This document shows positions 1-6,412 of a stretch of 21,734 nucleotides of DNA, in pieces. Source of the DNA: Deltaproteobacteria bacterium (lineage in GTDB: Bacteria; Desulfobacterota; Desulfovibrionia; Desulfovibrionales; Desulfovibrionaceae); assembly GCA_031280335.1 (NCBI GenBank), contig JAITGZ010000125.1, positions 1 through 21,734 of the forward strand. The letters are read 5' to 3'. Both the position numbers and the translations under genes were made by a program. The first letter of the stretch is position 1. Each line of letters starts with the position of its first letter. The notes under the pieces were generated by a model. It saw nothing but the letters and a program-made list of their open reading frames with translations, had not been told where the DNA came from and made no database searches.

Positions 1-34
1 GTCCATGCCGGCTTCTTGCTTGTATAGTTAGTGG

Positions 35-2176
35 TTACCAGTCTATGTCAAATCCCAGATAGAACGTGCGCGGCGGCTGCATGGAGTAGGTGAAGTCGCC
101 GAAAGCATTGGGCGCGCCCTGGCTGCCGTAGTTTTCCTGGTCCATAAGATTGAGGATATCAAAAACCAGCTTGATGTTGTCATTAAAACGGTAATGGAGT
201 TGTAAATCCACGGTGCTGATGTTTTTGGCCTTGACCCTGTTGGGGGTGGCGGCCGGGTTGGGCGTGATGCCGTCTCTCTGAACGGCGGATACGTCACGCA
301 GCAAGGCGCTGCCCTCCCAGCGCCACTTCAGGCGTCCGCCCAAGCCTTCCGGGGGGAGATAGGCCATCTCGGCATTGGCAATGTGGCGGGGCACCGTGGT
401 GATACGCCGCCCCGAGTTATCCACTGTGGCGGTGCCGTTATTGATGTTGTAAGCTTCCTGCCAGGTGTAGTTGGCGTGCAGACGCCAGTGCGACAAAGGG
501 CGCAGAGTGATGGAGTTTTCCAGACCATAGCGTCGTGTTTTGCCTATGGGTTCGTTGGTATTGGTTGTCGCGTCGTAAGTTATATCGTTGCGCGTGTAGA
601 TGCGGTAATAGGATATTTCCAGGTCCATCCAGTCGGTCACGGCGGCCCGGCTGCCCAGTTCATACTGGTCGCGCTTGGTTAAATCATAGGCGTTGCCCGA
701 GTAATACTGCGTGGCGGACAAGCCCGGCATGGAGAACCCGTGCCCATAATTCATAAAAATATTGATCCGCTCCAAAGGAGTATATACGAGACCTGCTTTG
801 GGACTGAACTCTTTGTAACCGGGGGCCTTGAAATGGCTTTGCGCGCCTGCTGCGGCCATGTGATTGTCATACTCGCCGCCCATAAAATCATAGCGCCCTC
901 CCAGACGTAAATTCAGAGGTTGCAGAATCTGCCAGGTGGCTTCGCCCAGAAGTCCCGTATTCATTATATCAAAGCTTACGTCCTCGGACTTGGACCCGCG
1001 CACCCGTCCCGTGCCCCAGGGCAGCCGCCAGCGCCGGCGGTCTTCGGCCTCTTTGGAATAGGTCATGCCCAAGGTTAGGGTGGCGTCGCGTTCGGCCCAG
1101 GCCCCCTTGTAATTGTATGTCAGCCCGCTGCCGTACGAATTGTGTTCGTTCCATTGTTCCGAGCCTGTGGTGGGGGCGGGGGCGTGGATAGTGGGCATGT
1201 TGCCCAGTTGCCAACGCGTATGCTCCAGGGTGGTGCCGTAAGCGTAAGCGGTGAGCTGCGAACGTTCGGAAAGAAAGAGGTTGCCCCAGAGGCGTCCGTC
1301 ATAACGGTCGCGTTTACCTCCGTTATACTGCCCGCTGCCGTCGTCAACGGCTTCTTTGGGGTCAAGATTCATGGAGCGGGGCAGGTAGCCGGCGGAATCC
1401 CATTGCGCGTTATAGGCGCGCAGATTGAGGCTGGCCGTGAAGTTATCCGAAAAAACATAGCTCCAGCGCCCGGAACCGTTCTGCTTGTTCCAGTCGGAAT
1501 GATTGCGCCAGCCGTCCGTATGGAAGATCTCAAAGGCGTAAACCTGGCTCAGTTTGCCGTCATCCCGTGCCAGCAGCGCTGCGGTGTCGATATTATTGTT
1601 GCTGCCGTAACGCAGGTTAAGGCGGGAGCGATCGCCCCCCTTGATCGTCTGTATAGGCAGCGCGCCGCCAGCCGCGCGTTGGCCATAATAGACCGAAGCC
1701 GGTCCTTTGATGATCTCCATGCTTTCAATTTCTATGGGCATGATCATGCCCGTGTCCAGGTAACCTGTGGCATGACCGTTGTCGTGCAGAGGGATGCCGT
1801 CCAGGTACATGGTCACATCCCCGGTGCCATGCCCGGCGCTGAATCCGCGTATTTTAAACGCCGGGGCGACGCCGCTCTCCCCATACTGGGTTATGCTGAT
1901 GCCCGGGCTGAGCGTGATCATGTCCAGAGGCTGATTATATACCCGGCCTACGACATCTTCGTTGCCCAAAACGGTGGCGCTGGTGCTTTCCAACTCTTCC
2001 CGCCGCACCGTCCCACGCACGTCGATTTCGCGCAGGGTTACAGAGGCTTCATCCTCCTTCAGTTTCGGATCGTTCTGCTTGGCGGCCGTCTCGTCCGCTA
2101 GGGCCGTAGAAGTAAAAAAGAACAGACCAACAACGGCGCTAACCAACAACGACGCAAACCATCTTTTTTTTCTCAT
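35..2176 (-). CDS. TonB-dependent outer-membrane receptor
   Basis: The 713-residue product is a TonB-dependent receptor that would import a metal chelate, cobalamin or similar ligand across the outer membrane using TonB energy. Residues 1-28 form a signal peptide (basic MRKKR start, hydrophobic core, ALA cleavage motif). A plug domain follows at about residues 62-180, with the typical phrases FKIRGF, MYLDGIPL, IEIIKGP-like IESMEIIKGPASVYYG and an AAGGALPI stretch. The rest is rich in alternating aromatic/polar beta strands and ends in FDIDW, the terminal aromatic residue expected for an outer-membrane barrel. Length is normal for the family. The ATG has an AAGGAG ribosome site 7 bases upstream (2184-2189). 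The substrate cannot be named: no siderophore gene or inner-membrane transporter is in the window. It diverges from the carbonic anhydrase gene. Confidence 0.95.
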   Translation of the reverse strand: MRKKRWFASLLVSAVVGLFFFTSTALADETAAKQNDPKLKEDEASVTLREIDVRGTVRREELESTSATVLGNEDVVGRVYNQPLDMITLSPGISITQYGESGVAPAFKIRGFSAGHGTGDVTMYLDGIPLHDNGHATGYLDTGMIMPIEIESMEIIKGPASVYYGQRAAGGALPIQTIKGGDRSRLNLRYGSNNNIDTAALLARDDGKLSQVYAFEIFHTDGWRNHSDWNKQNGSGRWSYVFSDNFTASLNLRAYNAQWDSAGYLPRSMNLDPKEAVDDGSGQYNGGKRDRYDGRLWGNLFLSERSQLTAYAYGTTLEHTRWQLGNMPTIHAPAPTTGSEQWNEHNSYGSGLTYNYKGAWAERDATLTLGMTYSKEAEDRRRWRLPWGTGRVRGSKSEDVSFDIMNTGLLGEATWQILQPLNLRLGGRYDFMGGEYDNHMAAAGAQSHFKAPGYKEFSPKAGLVYTPLERINIFMNYGHGFSMPGLSATQYYSGNAYDLTKRDQYELGSRAAVTDWMDLEISYYRIYTRNDITYDATTNTNEPIGKTRRYGLENSITLRPLSHWRLHANYTWQEAYNINNGTATVDNSGRRITTVPRHIANAEMAYLPPEGLGGRLKWRWEGSALLRDVSAVQRDGITPNPAATPNRVKAKNISTVDLQLHYRFNDNIKLVFDILNLMDQENYGSQGAPNAFGDFTYSMQPPRTFYLGFDIDW

Positions 2177-2191
2177 GCGGATTCTCCTTTT

Positions 2192-2203
2192 CAGTGAGTA
2201 ATT
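2192..2203 (+). repeat. 12-bp motif, copy 1 (receptor leader)
   Basis: CAGTGAGTAATT occurs here, in the untranslated leader of the receptor gene, and again in the same orientation at 2416-2427 within the carbonic anhydrase promoter. Finding the same 12-mer on both sides of a divergent control region suggests a shared regulator site, but two copies are weak evidence. Confidence 0.35.
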
Positions 2204-2210
2204 ACGGCCT

Positions 2211-2239
2211 AGTATTATTTTTTTTAAAAAAATAATACT
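2211..2239. repeat. 29-bp A/T palindrome over the receptor promoter
   Basis: A perfect inverted repeat with arms AGTATTATTTTTTT and AAAAAAATAATACT and a single central base. It overlaps the putative -10 and predicted start point of the receptor gene and lies 34 bases before the ATG. That position suits a repressor operator. A one-base centre makes it a poor RNA hairpin, and it has no GC stem, so a terminator is unlikely. It does not match a Fur or Rex consensus that I can recognise. Binding protein unknown. Confidence 0.6.
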
Positions 2240-2261
2240 TAATTACAACAAAAGCAAGCAA
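2232..2261 (-). promoter_or_regulatory. Putative promoter of the TonB receptor gene
   Basis: Read on the minus strand, TTGCTT (2261-2256) is followed after 18 bases by TATTAT (2237-2232). The -10 matches the sigma-70 consensus in five of six positions and the -35 only in three. The predicted start point falls near 2225, inside the A/T palindrome. This is a motif match only. Confidence 0.4.
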
Positions 2262-2370
2262 TTTTTTACAGCATTTAACCCTTTAAAATATATATGGCAC
2301 CCAACTTGAACGGGGTTCCCAAAGGGGCCTTGCCATTATGCCAACCGGGGCTTTGTCAAGAACAGAGTGA

Positions 2371-2408
2371 CCATGGGAAGGTCTGTAACCCATGGGAAAG
2401 TTTGTAAG
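2371..2408. repeat. Tandem 19-bp repeat upstream of the carbonic anhydrase promoter
   Basis: Two adjacent 19-base units, 2371-2389 and 2390-2408, each begin CCATGGGAA and agree at 16 of 19 positions (differences at unit positions 10, 13 and 19). They end 3 bases before the TTGACA box at 2412. Two direct repeats near 20 bases, on one face of the helix just upstream of -35, is the usual arrangement for paired activator or response-regulator sites. Confidence 0.65.
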
Positions 2409-2411
2409 AAT

Positions 2412-2440
2412 TTGACAGTGAGTAATTTATAGGTTATTTT
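2412..2440 (+). promoter_or_regulatory. Putative sigma-70 promoter of the carbonic anhydrase gene
   Basis: A consensus TTGACA (2412-2417), a 17-base spacer and TATTTT (2435-2440) give a good housekeeping-type promoter with a predicted start near 2447. The second CAGTGAGTAATT copy (2416-2427) overlaps the -35 and spacer. The resulting leader of about 160 bases is long and has no recognised riboswitch. Confidence 0.5.
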
Positions 2441-2608
2441 TGTCATGTCTGTAATCGACAGGTTGTCTATCATTATCAAACCGGCGATGGGTGCGGCCTG
2501 TTTCAGGAATGGCTGGATAATCTGCGTGATCATCGGGCGAGCCTCGCAATTCGGCGACGGATTGCCTGACTTTTTCTCGGCAGCTTTAAAAATAATCGGA
2601 GGAGTTTT

Positions 2609-3373
2609 ATGAACGGGAAAATTGTGCCGTCTATTGTTGTTGTATTCATCTGCCTTGCCGCAGCTCCGTTTGTGGCTTACGCCGCATCGGGGCATTGGGG
2701 ATATGAAGGTGAATTTTCTCCAGAGAACTGGCATAAGGCGGATCATTCCTTTGGCCTTTGCGGGAACGGTAAAAACCAGTCGCCTATCGACATCGTCCCT
2801 CAATTTGCAACAACGCTGCCCGCTCTGGATATTTCCTATCCGTTAAAAGCGGAATCCTTCCTTAACAACGGGCATACTTTGCAGGCGCAATTCCCCGCCG
2901 GTAACATACTTCGCGTGGGCAAATCCTCTTTTTCGCTGATACAGGCGCACTTTCACACACCGAGCGAGAACCGGCTGAACGGCAGAAGTTTCCCTTTGGA
3001 AGCGCATTTCGTGCATCAGGACAAGGATGGGTACCTGGCTGTCATGGCTGTTTTTTTCGAAGAGGGTAAATTCAATACGGGGCTTGAATCGCTGTGGCGC
3101 TACATGCCCCTGACCGTCAATGAGACTGTCGCGCTCCCGTCGGGTTTTGATCCAAACGTCATTCTTCCGCCAGACAGGGGCTATATATATTTTAACGGTT
3201 CCCTCACCACGCCGCCTTGCAGTGAAGGCGTGCGCTGGTATGTGCTGCGGTCGCCTGTGGCGGTGGACAAATCCCAGATCGCGGCTTTTGCCGGCACCAT
3301 GGGGCATCCGAACAACCGTCCTTTGCAGCCTGTTAACGCACGCCCGGTATTGCGGGATGCGGCAAATCACTGA
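2609..3373 (+). CDS. Periplasmic alpha-class carbonic anhydrase
   Basis: A 254-residue enzyme that interconverts CO2 and bicarbonate. Residues 1-25 are a Sec signal peptide ending AYA, so the enzyme acts in the periplasm. The zinc ligands are visible as H114 and H116 in AHFHTPSE and H133 in EAHFVH. H89 in NNGHT is the expected proton shuttle, the Cys51/Cys204 pair should form the family disulfide, and SLTTPPC (198-204) is the active-site threonine loop. Length is standard for bacterial alpha-carbonic anhydrases. A strong GGAGGAG ribosome site (2598-2604) sets the start. All key residues are present, so it should be active. It lies head-to-head with the TonB receptor and about 80 bases before the peroxidase gene, which has its own promoter. 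In a sulfate reducer it may help hold bicarbonate or buffer the periplasm; that role is inferred. Confidence 0.96.
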   Translation: MNGKIVPSIVVVFICLAAAPFVAYAASGHWGYEGEFSPENWHKADHSFGLCGNGKNQSPIDIVPQFATTLPALDISYPLKAESFLNNGHTLQAQFPAGNILRVGKSSFSLIQAHFHTPSENRLNGRSFPLEAHFVHQDKDGYLAVMAVFFEEGKFNTGLESLWRYMPLTVNETVALPSGFDPNVILPPDRGYIYFNGSLTTPPCSEGVRWYVLRSPVAVDKSQIAAFAGTMGHPNNRPLQPVNARPVLRDAANH

Positions 3374-3388
3374 TTCGTTCTAAATTTC

Positions 3389-3417
3389 TTGTCAAGTGTT
3401 CGCCCAGGGGGTAAGAT
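3389..3417 (+). promoter_or_regulatory. Putative sigma-70 promoter of the peroxidase gene
   Basis: TTGTCA (3389-3394), a 17-base spacer and TAAGAT (3412-3417) match consensus at five and four positions. Predicted transcription start is near 3424. It lies just after the carbonic anhydrase stop, so the peroxidase can be expressed independently. It also argues for the downstream ATG at 3451, because the ATG at 3433 would have almost no leader. Confidence 0.5.
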
Positions 3418-3450
3418 AGTTCAAATTTTTCAATGGAACTGGAAACCTTT

Positions 3451-4896
3451 ATGCGTTTAAAGACTATTTTTCTAGCGGCTTTTGGGGTTTTGATCGTTCT
3501 GCCTGCCTTATGCGTTTGGAGCAGGCCGGTATCAAGGCGTTCCATTCCTGCCCCTTCCATGGCCAAATTCAGCGCGGTGGGCACGATTGTGCGCGACAAG
3601 TGCATGCATTGCCATACCCAGGATTATGCCTTGCCTTTTTATGCCAACATTCCCGGCATCAAGGGGATTGTGGAGCGCGACTACATTGACGGACTGCGGG
3701 CGATGGACTTGCGTGAAGAATTCGGCGAATCCGTTACAAGCAAGCCTGTGAGCGAATCCACTTTGGCTAAAATGGAGTGGGTCATGGCTAACGAAACCAT
3801 GCCCCCGGCCAAATTTGCCGCTGTGCATTGGGATAGCAGGATATCCAACCGGCAGAGAGAAATTATTCTGGATTGGGTCAGAACCACCCGCGCCGCCTGT
3901 TACGCCACGGGCACGGCCAGCAGGGAAAGAAGCAATGAGCCTGTGCAGCCCCTGCCTGAATCCGTGAACATTGATATTAAAAAGGCCGCCCTGGGCCGCA
4001 AGCTTTTTGAAGACACTCGTCTCTCCGTGGATAACAGTATATCTTGCGCTTCCTGCCATATGCTGGAAAAGGGCGGGGCTGACGCCAGGCGTTTTTCTGA
4101 AGGTGTGGGCAAGCAGCTGGGTAATGTCAATTCGCCTACGGTGTTTAATTGCGTATTCAATATGCGGCAGTTCTGGGACGGGCGGGCTGCCGACCTGCGG
4201 GAACAGGCGGGCGGTCCGCCCTTTAACCCCATTGAAATGAGCAGCAAGGACTGGGAGCAGATTATCGTAAAATTGGCTGCGGACCGCGCCCTGGAAGAGG
4301 ATTTTTTTGAGGTGTATCCTCCCCTTCCCGCTTCCGACGACAATACCGGCGGCTGGAGCGGGACCAACATAACCGATGCCATAGCGGAATACGAGAAAAG
4401 TTTAATTACTCCCAACAGTCGTTTTGACAAATGGCTCAGGGGCGATGACAAGGCCATCAGCGACAAGGAACTTGAAGGATACATGCGTTTCAAGGCTTAC
4501 CGCTGCTCCTCCTGCCATGTGGGCAAAAGCTTGGGCGGACAGTCTTTTGAATATATGGACTTGAAAAAGGACTACTTTGCTGATCGCGGTGACAGGCTGC
4601 CTTCGGATGAAGGACTCAAGGCCTTTACCGGCCGGCAGGAAGACCTGCATAAATTCAAAGTTCCCAACCTGCGCAATATTGAGCTGACCGCCCCCTACCT
4701 GCATGACGGCACCGCCATGACCCTGGATGACGCAATAAAGGTAATGGGCGTATATCTTTCCGGTCTGGAGGTTACCCCCGGCGACCGTAAACTGATTGCC
4801 AGCTTTCTGCGTACCCTGACCGGCGAATATCAGGGCGAAAAAGTCAAGGGTGACGTGTCGCCGCAGGATGATACGGACTCAAAGGCGGATTTTTAG
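3451..4896 (+). CDS. Membrane-anchored triheme cytochrome c peroxidase (YhjA-like)
   Basis: A 481-residue periplasmic peroxidase that would reduce hydrogen peroxide with electrons from quinol or cytochrome c. The N-terminus (MRLK then a hydrophobic run to about residue 24) is an uncleaved anchor or signal. Three c-type heme motifs are visible: CMHCH (51-55) in an N-terminal haem-binding domain, CASCH (199-203) and CSSCH (352-356) in the two-domain CcpA/MauG core. PYLHDGT (about 415-421) is the usual distal-side loop. The extra N-terminal heme and the anchor are the features of E. coli YhjA, a triheme quinol peroxidase, rather than of soluble diheme enzymes. An in-frame ATG at 3433 would add MELETF, but that places acidic residues before the anchor, has no ribosome site and nearly abuts the predicted transcript start, so I chose 3451. 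Heme attachment needs the Ccm system, not present here. Confidence 0.93.
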   Translation: MRLKTIFLAAFGVLIVLPALCVWSRPVSRRSIPAPSMAKFSAVGTIVRDKCMHCHTQDYALPFYANIPGIKGIVERDYIDGLRAMDLREEFGESVTSKPVSESTLAKMEWVMANETMPPAKFAAVHWDSRISNRQREIILDWVRTTRAACYATGTASRERSNEPVQPLPESVNIDIKKAALGRKLFEDTRLSVDNSISCASCHMLEKGGADARRFSEGVGKQLGNVNSPTVFNCVFNMRQFWDGRAADLREQAGGPPFNPIEMSSKDWEQIIVKLAADRALEEDFFEVYPPLPASDDNTGGWSGTNITDAIAEYEKSLITPNSRFDKWLRGDDKAISDKELEGYMRFKAYRCSSCHVGKSLGGQSFEYMDLKKDYFADRGDRLPSDEGLKAFTGRQEDLHKFKVPNLRNIELTAPYLHDGTAMTLDDAIKVMGVYLSGLEVTPGDRKLIASFLRTLTGEYQGEKVKGDVSPQDDTDSKADF

Positions 4897-4970
4897 AACA
4901 AATCGACTTTTACATTGCTCCCGCCGGAGGACCCGCCCAAGGGGCGAGTTCATTTTATCGGTCGGGGGGA

Positions 4971-4993
4971 CCGGGGGGAATAACTCCCCCCGG
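4971..4993. repeat. G6/C6 hairpin, dispersed repeat copy A
   Basis: Arms CCGGGGGG and CCCCCCGG are perfect, with a 7-base loop. Positions 4973-5006 match 21305-21338 at 29 of 34 bases in the same orientation, including a conserved ATGGGGTTTGG tail, so this is a member of a dispersed intergenic family and not a chance hairpin. Confidence 0.65.
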
Positions 4994-5002
4994 ATGGGGT
5001 TT

Positions 5003-5029
5003 GGTGCCTTGGCCTAACGGCAAGGCACC
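5003..5029 (+). terminator. Possible terminator hairpin after the peroxidase gene
   Basis: Perfect 9-bp arms GGTGCCTTG and CAAGGCACC flank a 9-base loop, followed only by TTTGG. The stem is strong but the T-run is short, so termination would be weak or factor-assisted. It is 106 bases past the peroxidase stop. Confidence 0.35.
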
Positions 5030-5242
5030 TTTGGAGCCTCCTTCATGCTGGGATTGGAACAATCCTAAAAGTCGAAATGCTTCGGTATAGCTCGTCCGTT
5101 GAAGACGGGTCGTGCAAGAATGCAAGAGTTATGGCTTTATATAGATGAAGACTGTTAACCTTTTTAACCTCGGTGTGTACGGCGATTCTTTCGCTTGCGG
5201 GAGGTTCCGCCGGACGTGCCTAAAAACCTGGAGGCCCGGCGT

Positions 5243-5917
5243 ATGAACATTGTTATTTTTGGTCCCAATGGCAGCGGTAAAGGCACCCAGGCCGGACTGA
5301 TCCAAAAAAAATATCCTTTGCTGGCCCATATTGAATCCGGGGCCATTTTTCGCGAGCATATCAAAAACAGCACGGATCTGGGTAAAAAAGCCAAGGCCTA
5401 TATGGATAGGGGCGACCTCGTACCGGACGAGATCACCATCCCCATGATCCTGGAAACCTTGCGGCAAAAAGGGACGCATGGATGGCTTCTGGACGGCTTT
5501 CCGCGCAATCCGGCGCAGGCGGAAAAACTTTGGAAGGCCCTGTCCGAAGCCCGCTTAAAATTGGATTATGTGGTGGAGATAATCCTCGCCCGCCCTGTGG
5601 CCAAAAACCGTATTATGGGCCGTAGGCTCTGTGCGGATAATCCCACCCATCCCAATAATATTTTTATTGACGCGGTAAAACCCAAAGACGGACACTGTCG
5701 GATCTGCGGCGGCGCACTTTCCGCCCGGGGCGATGACCAGGATGAGCAGGCTGTCAATAAGCGTCATGATATTTACTACGATCTGAAGAACGGCACACTG
5801 GCCGCAGTCGCCTTTTTCAGGGAGTTGGCATCCAGAGGCATGACTCGCTATGTGGAAATAGACGGCAACGGTGATATTGAAGAAGTGGGCGAAGCGCTGC
5901 TGAAAAAACTGGTTTAG
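5243..5917 (+). CDS. adk: Adenylate kinase, metal-binding LID type
   Basis: Adenylate kinase catalyses AMP + ATP to 2 ADP in the cytoplasm and sets energy charge. This is central in sulfate reducers, where sulfate activation spends two phosphate bonds. The P-loop GPNGSGKGT is at residues 7-15 and DGFPR at 84-88. The LID holds C130, H136, C152 and C155, giving Cys-x5-His-x15-Cys-x2-Cys, the same spacing reported for the zinc/cobalt/iron-binding Desulfovibrio gigas enzyme. The commoner four-cysteine LID is absent. The ATG at 5243 is chosen because GGAGG (5230-5234) lies 8 bases upstream and the protein then begins MNIVIFGPNG as in the family, giving 224 residues. A TTG start at 5195 would add 16 unrelated residues. 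It stands alone between hairpin spacers. Confidence 0.97.
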   Translation: MNIVIFGPNGSGKGTQAGLIQKKYPLLAHIESGAIFREHIKNSTDLGKKAKAYMDRGDLVPDEITIPMILETLRQKGTHGWLLDGFPRNPAQAEKLWKALSEARLKLDYVVEIILARPVAKNRIMGRRLCADNPTHPNNIFIDAVKPKDGHCRICGGALSARGDDQDEQAVNKRHDIYYDLKNGTLAAVAFFRELASRGMTRYVEIDGNGDIEEVGEALLKKLV

Positions 5918-5937
5918 CCGGCGGCGGCTCCGCTGAA

Positions 5938-5986
5938 TTTGGGGGGGAACCCCCGAGTATCCCGCTCTTGAGGTTCCCTCCCCAAA
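5938..5986. repeat. G-run/C-run hairpin, possible dispersed repeat copy B
   Basis: TTTGGGGGGGAACC (5938-5951) pairs with GGTTCCCTCCCCAAA (5972-5986) with one bulged base around a 20-base loop. It shares the TTTGGGGG core with copies at 4971 and 21302 but is more diverged. It lies 21 bases after the adenylate kinase stop and may end that transcript, but there is no T-run. Confidence 0.45.
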
Positions 5987-6048
5987 CCCTGCTCTACTGA
6001 GTCCGTTTGAAAAATTAAAATTGGATGGGAACCTTTTTAAATTGTTTC

Positions 6049-6077
6049 TTGACAGACGCCGCGCCTGTCTGTAATAA
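6049..6077 (+). promoter_or_regulatory. Strong sigma-70 promoter of rpsT
   Basis: TTGACA (6049-6054), a 17-base spacer and TAATAA (6072-6077) form the best promoter match in the window, 33 bases before the rpsT ATG. The spacer carries the inverted repeat ACAGAC (6052-6057) and GTCTGT (6067-6072), which could bind a regulator or be coincidental. Confidence 0.65.
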
Positions 6078-6109
6078 AACCTCCCTTAAACTGAAGGATA
6101 CAAATTTAT

Positions 6110-6400
6110 ATGGCTAACCACAAATCCGCTCTTAAACGTCATGAGCAGAGCCTGAAAAGGGCCGCCCGCAACCGCTCTGTGCGCAGTCGCGTCAAGAACG
6201 CGATCAAGGGCGTACGTACCGCCTTGCAGGCCAATAATCAGGAATTGGCCGCCCAGGCGCTTTTGCGGGCCACATCCATCATTGACCGCGCTTCCACAAA
6301 AGGCGTGGTGCATTGGAAAAACGCCGCCCGCAAGGTTTCCCGTCTGGCCAAAGCCGTGAACGCCGCTACGGCCGCTGTTAAGACGCCCCCGCAAGAGTAA
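6110..6400 (+). CDS. rpsT: 30S ribosomal protein S20
   Basis: A 96-residue highly basic protein beginning MANHKSALKRHEQ, the signature S20 start, followed by RNRSVRSRVKNAIKG and ending with an alanine-rich helix. S20 binds 16S rRNA early in small-subunit assembly. It is about 8-10 residues longer than the common size because of a short C-terminal tail (TAAVKTPPQE). An AAGGA sequence about 12 bases upstream is a modest ribosome site. It has its own strong promoter and is followed after 12 bases by sfsA, so the two are likely co-transcribed. Placement next to sfsA has no obvious functional meaning. Confidence 0.98.
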   Translation: MANHKSALKRHEQSLKRAARNRSVRSRVKNAIKGVRTALQANNQELAAQALLRATSIIDRASTKGVVHWKNAARKVSRLAKAVNAATAAVKTPPQE

Positions 6401-6412
6401 AGCTTCAACCGC

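Larger units (their letters stand above)
4897..5242. other. Hairpin-rich spacer before adenylate kinase
   Basis: A 346-bp stretch with no convincing gene. It holds a G6/C6 hairpin (4971-4993), a second hairpin (5003-5029) and an outer inverted repeat TCGACTTTTA (4903-4912) with TAAAAGTCGA (5066-5075) enclosing both. Beyond that is AT-rich sequence around 5130-5170, with TTTATATAGAT near 5136 as a possible -10 region for adenylate kinase and a small GTTAA/TTAAC inverted repeat at 5155-5169. No clear -35 was found. Confidence 0.6.

Noticed and set aside
1142..2101. 319-codon plus-strand open frame
   Set aside because: It lies wholly antisense to the TonB receptor, whose signal peptide, plug and barrel end are all intact. 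It shows no domain of its own.
2459..2477. Fur-like box upstream of the carbonic anhydrase
   Set aside because: The right half ATCATTATC fits the Fur consensus, but the left half does not; only 12 of 19 positions match. Too weak to call without a genome-specific motif.
5195..5242. Upstream TTG start for adenylate kinase
   Set aside because: It adds 16 residues not seen in the family and lacks a ribosome site, while the ATG at 5243 has GGAGG at ideal spacing.
4897..5242. Riboswitch in the adenylate kinase leader
   Set aside because: The stems here are simple hairpins, partly shared with a dispersed repeat, and no conserved aptamer core was recognised.
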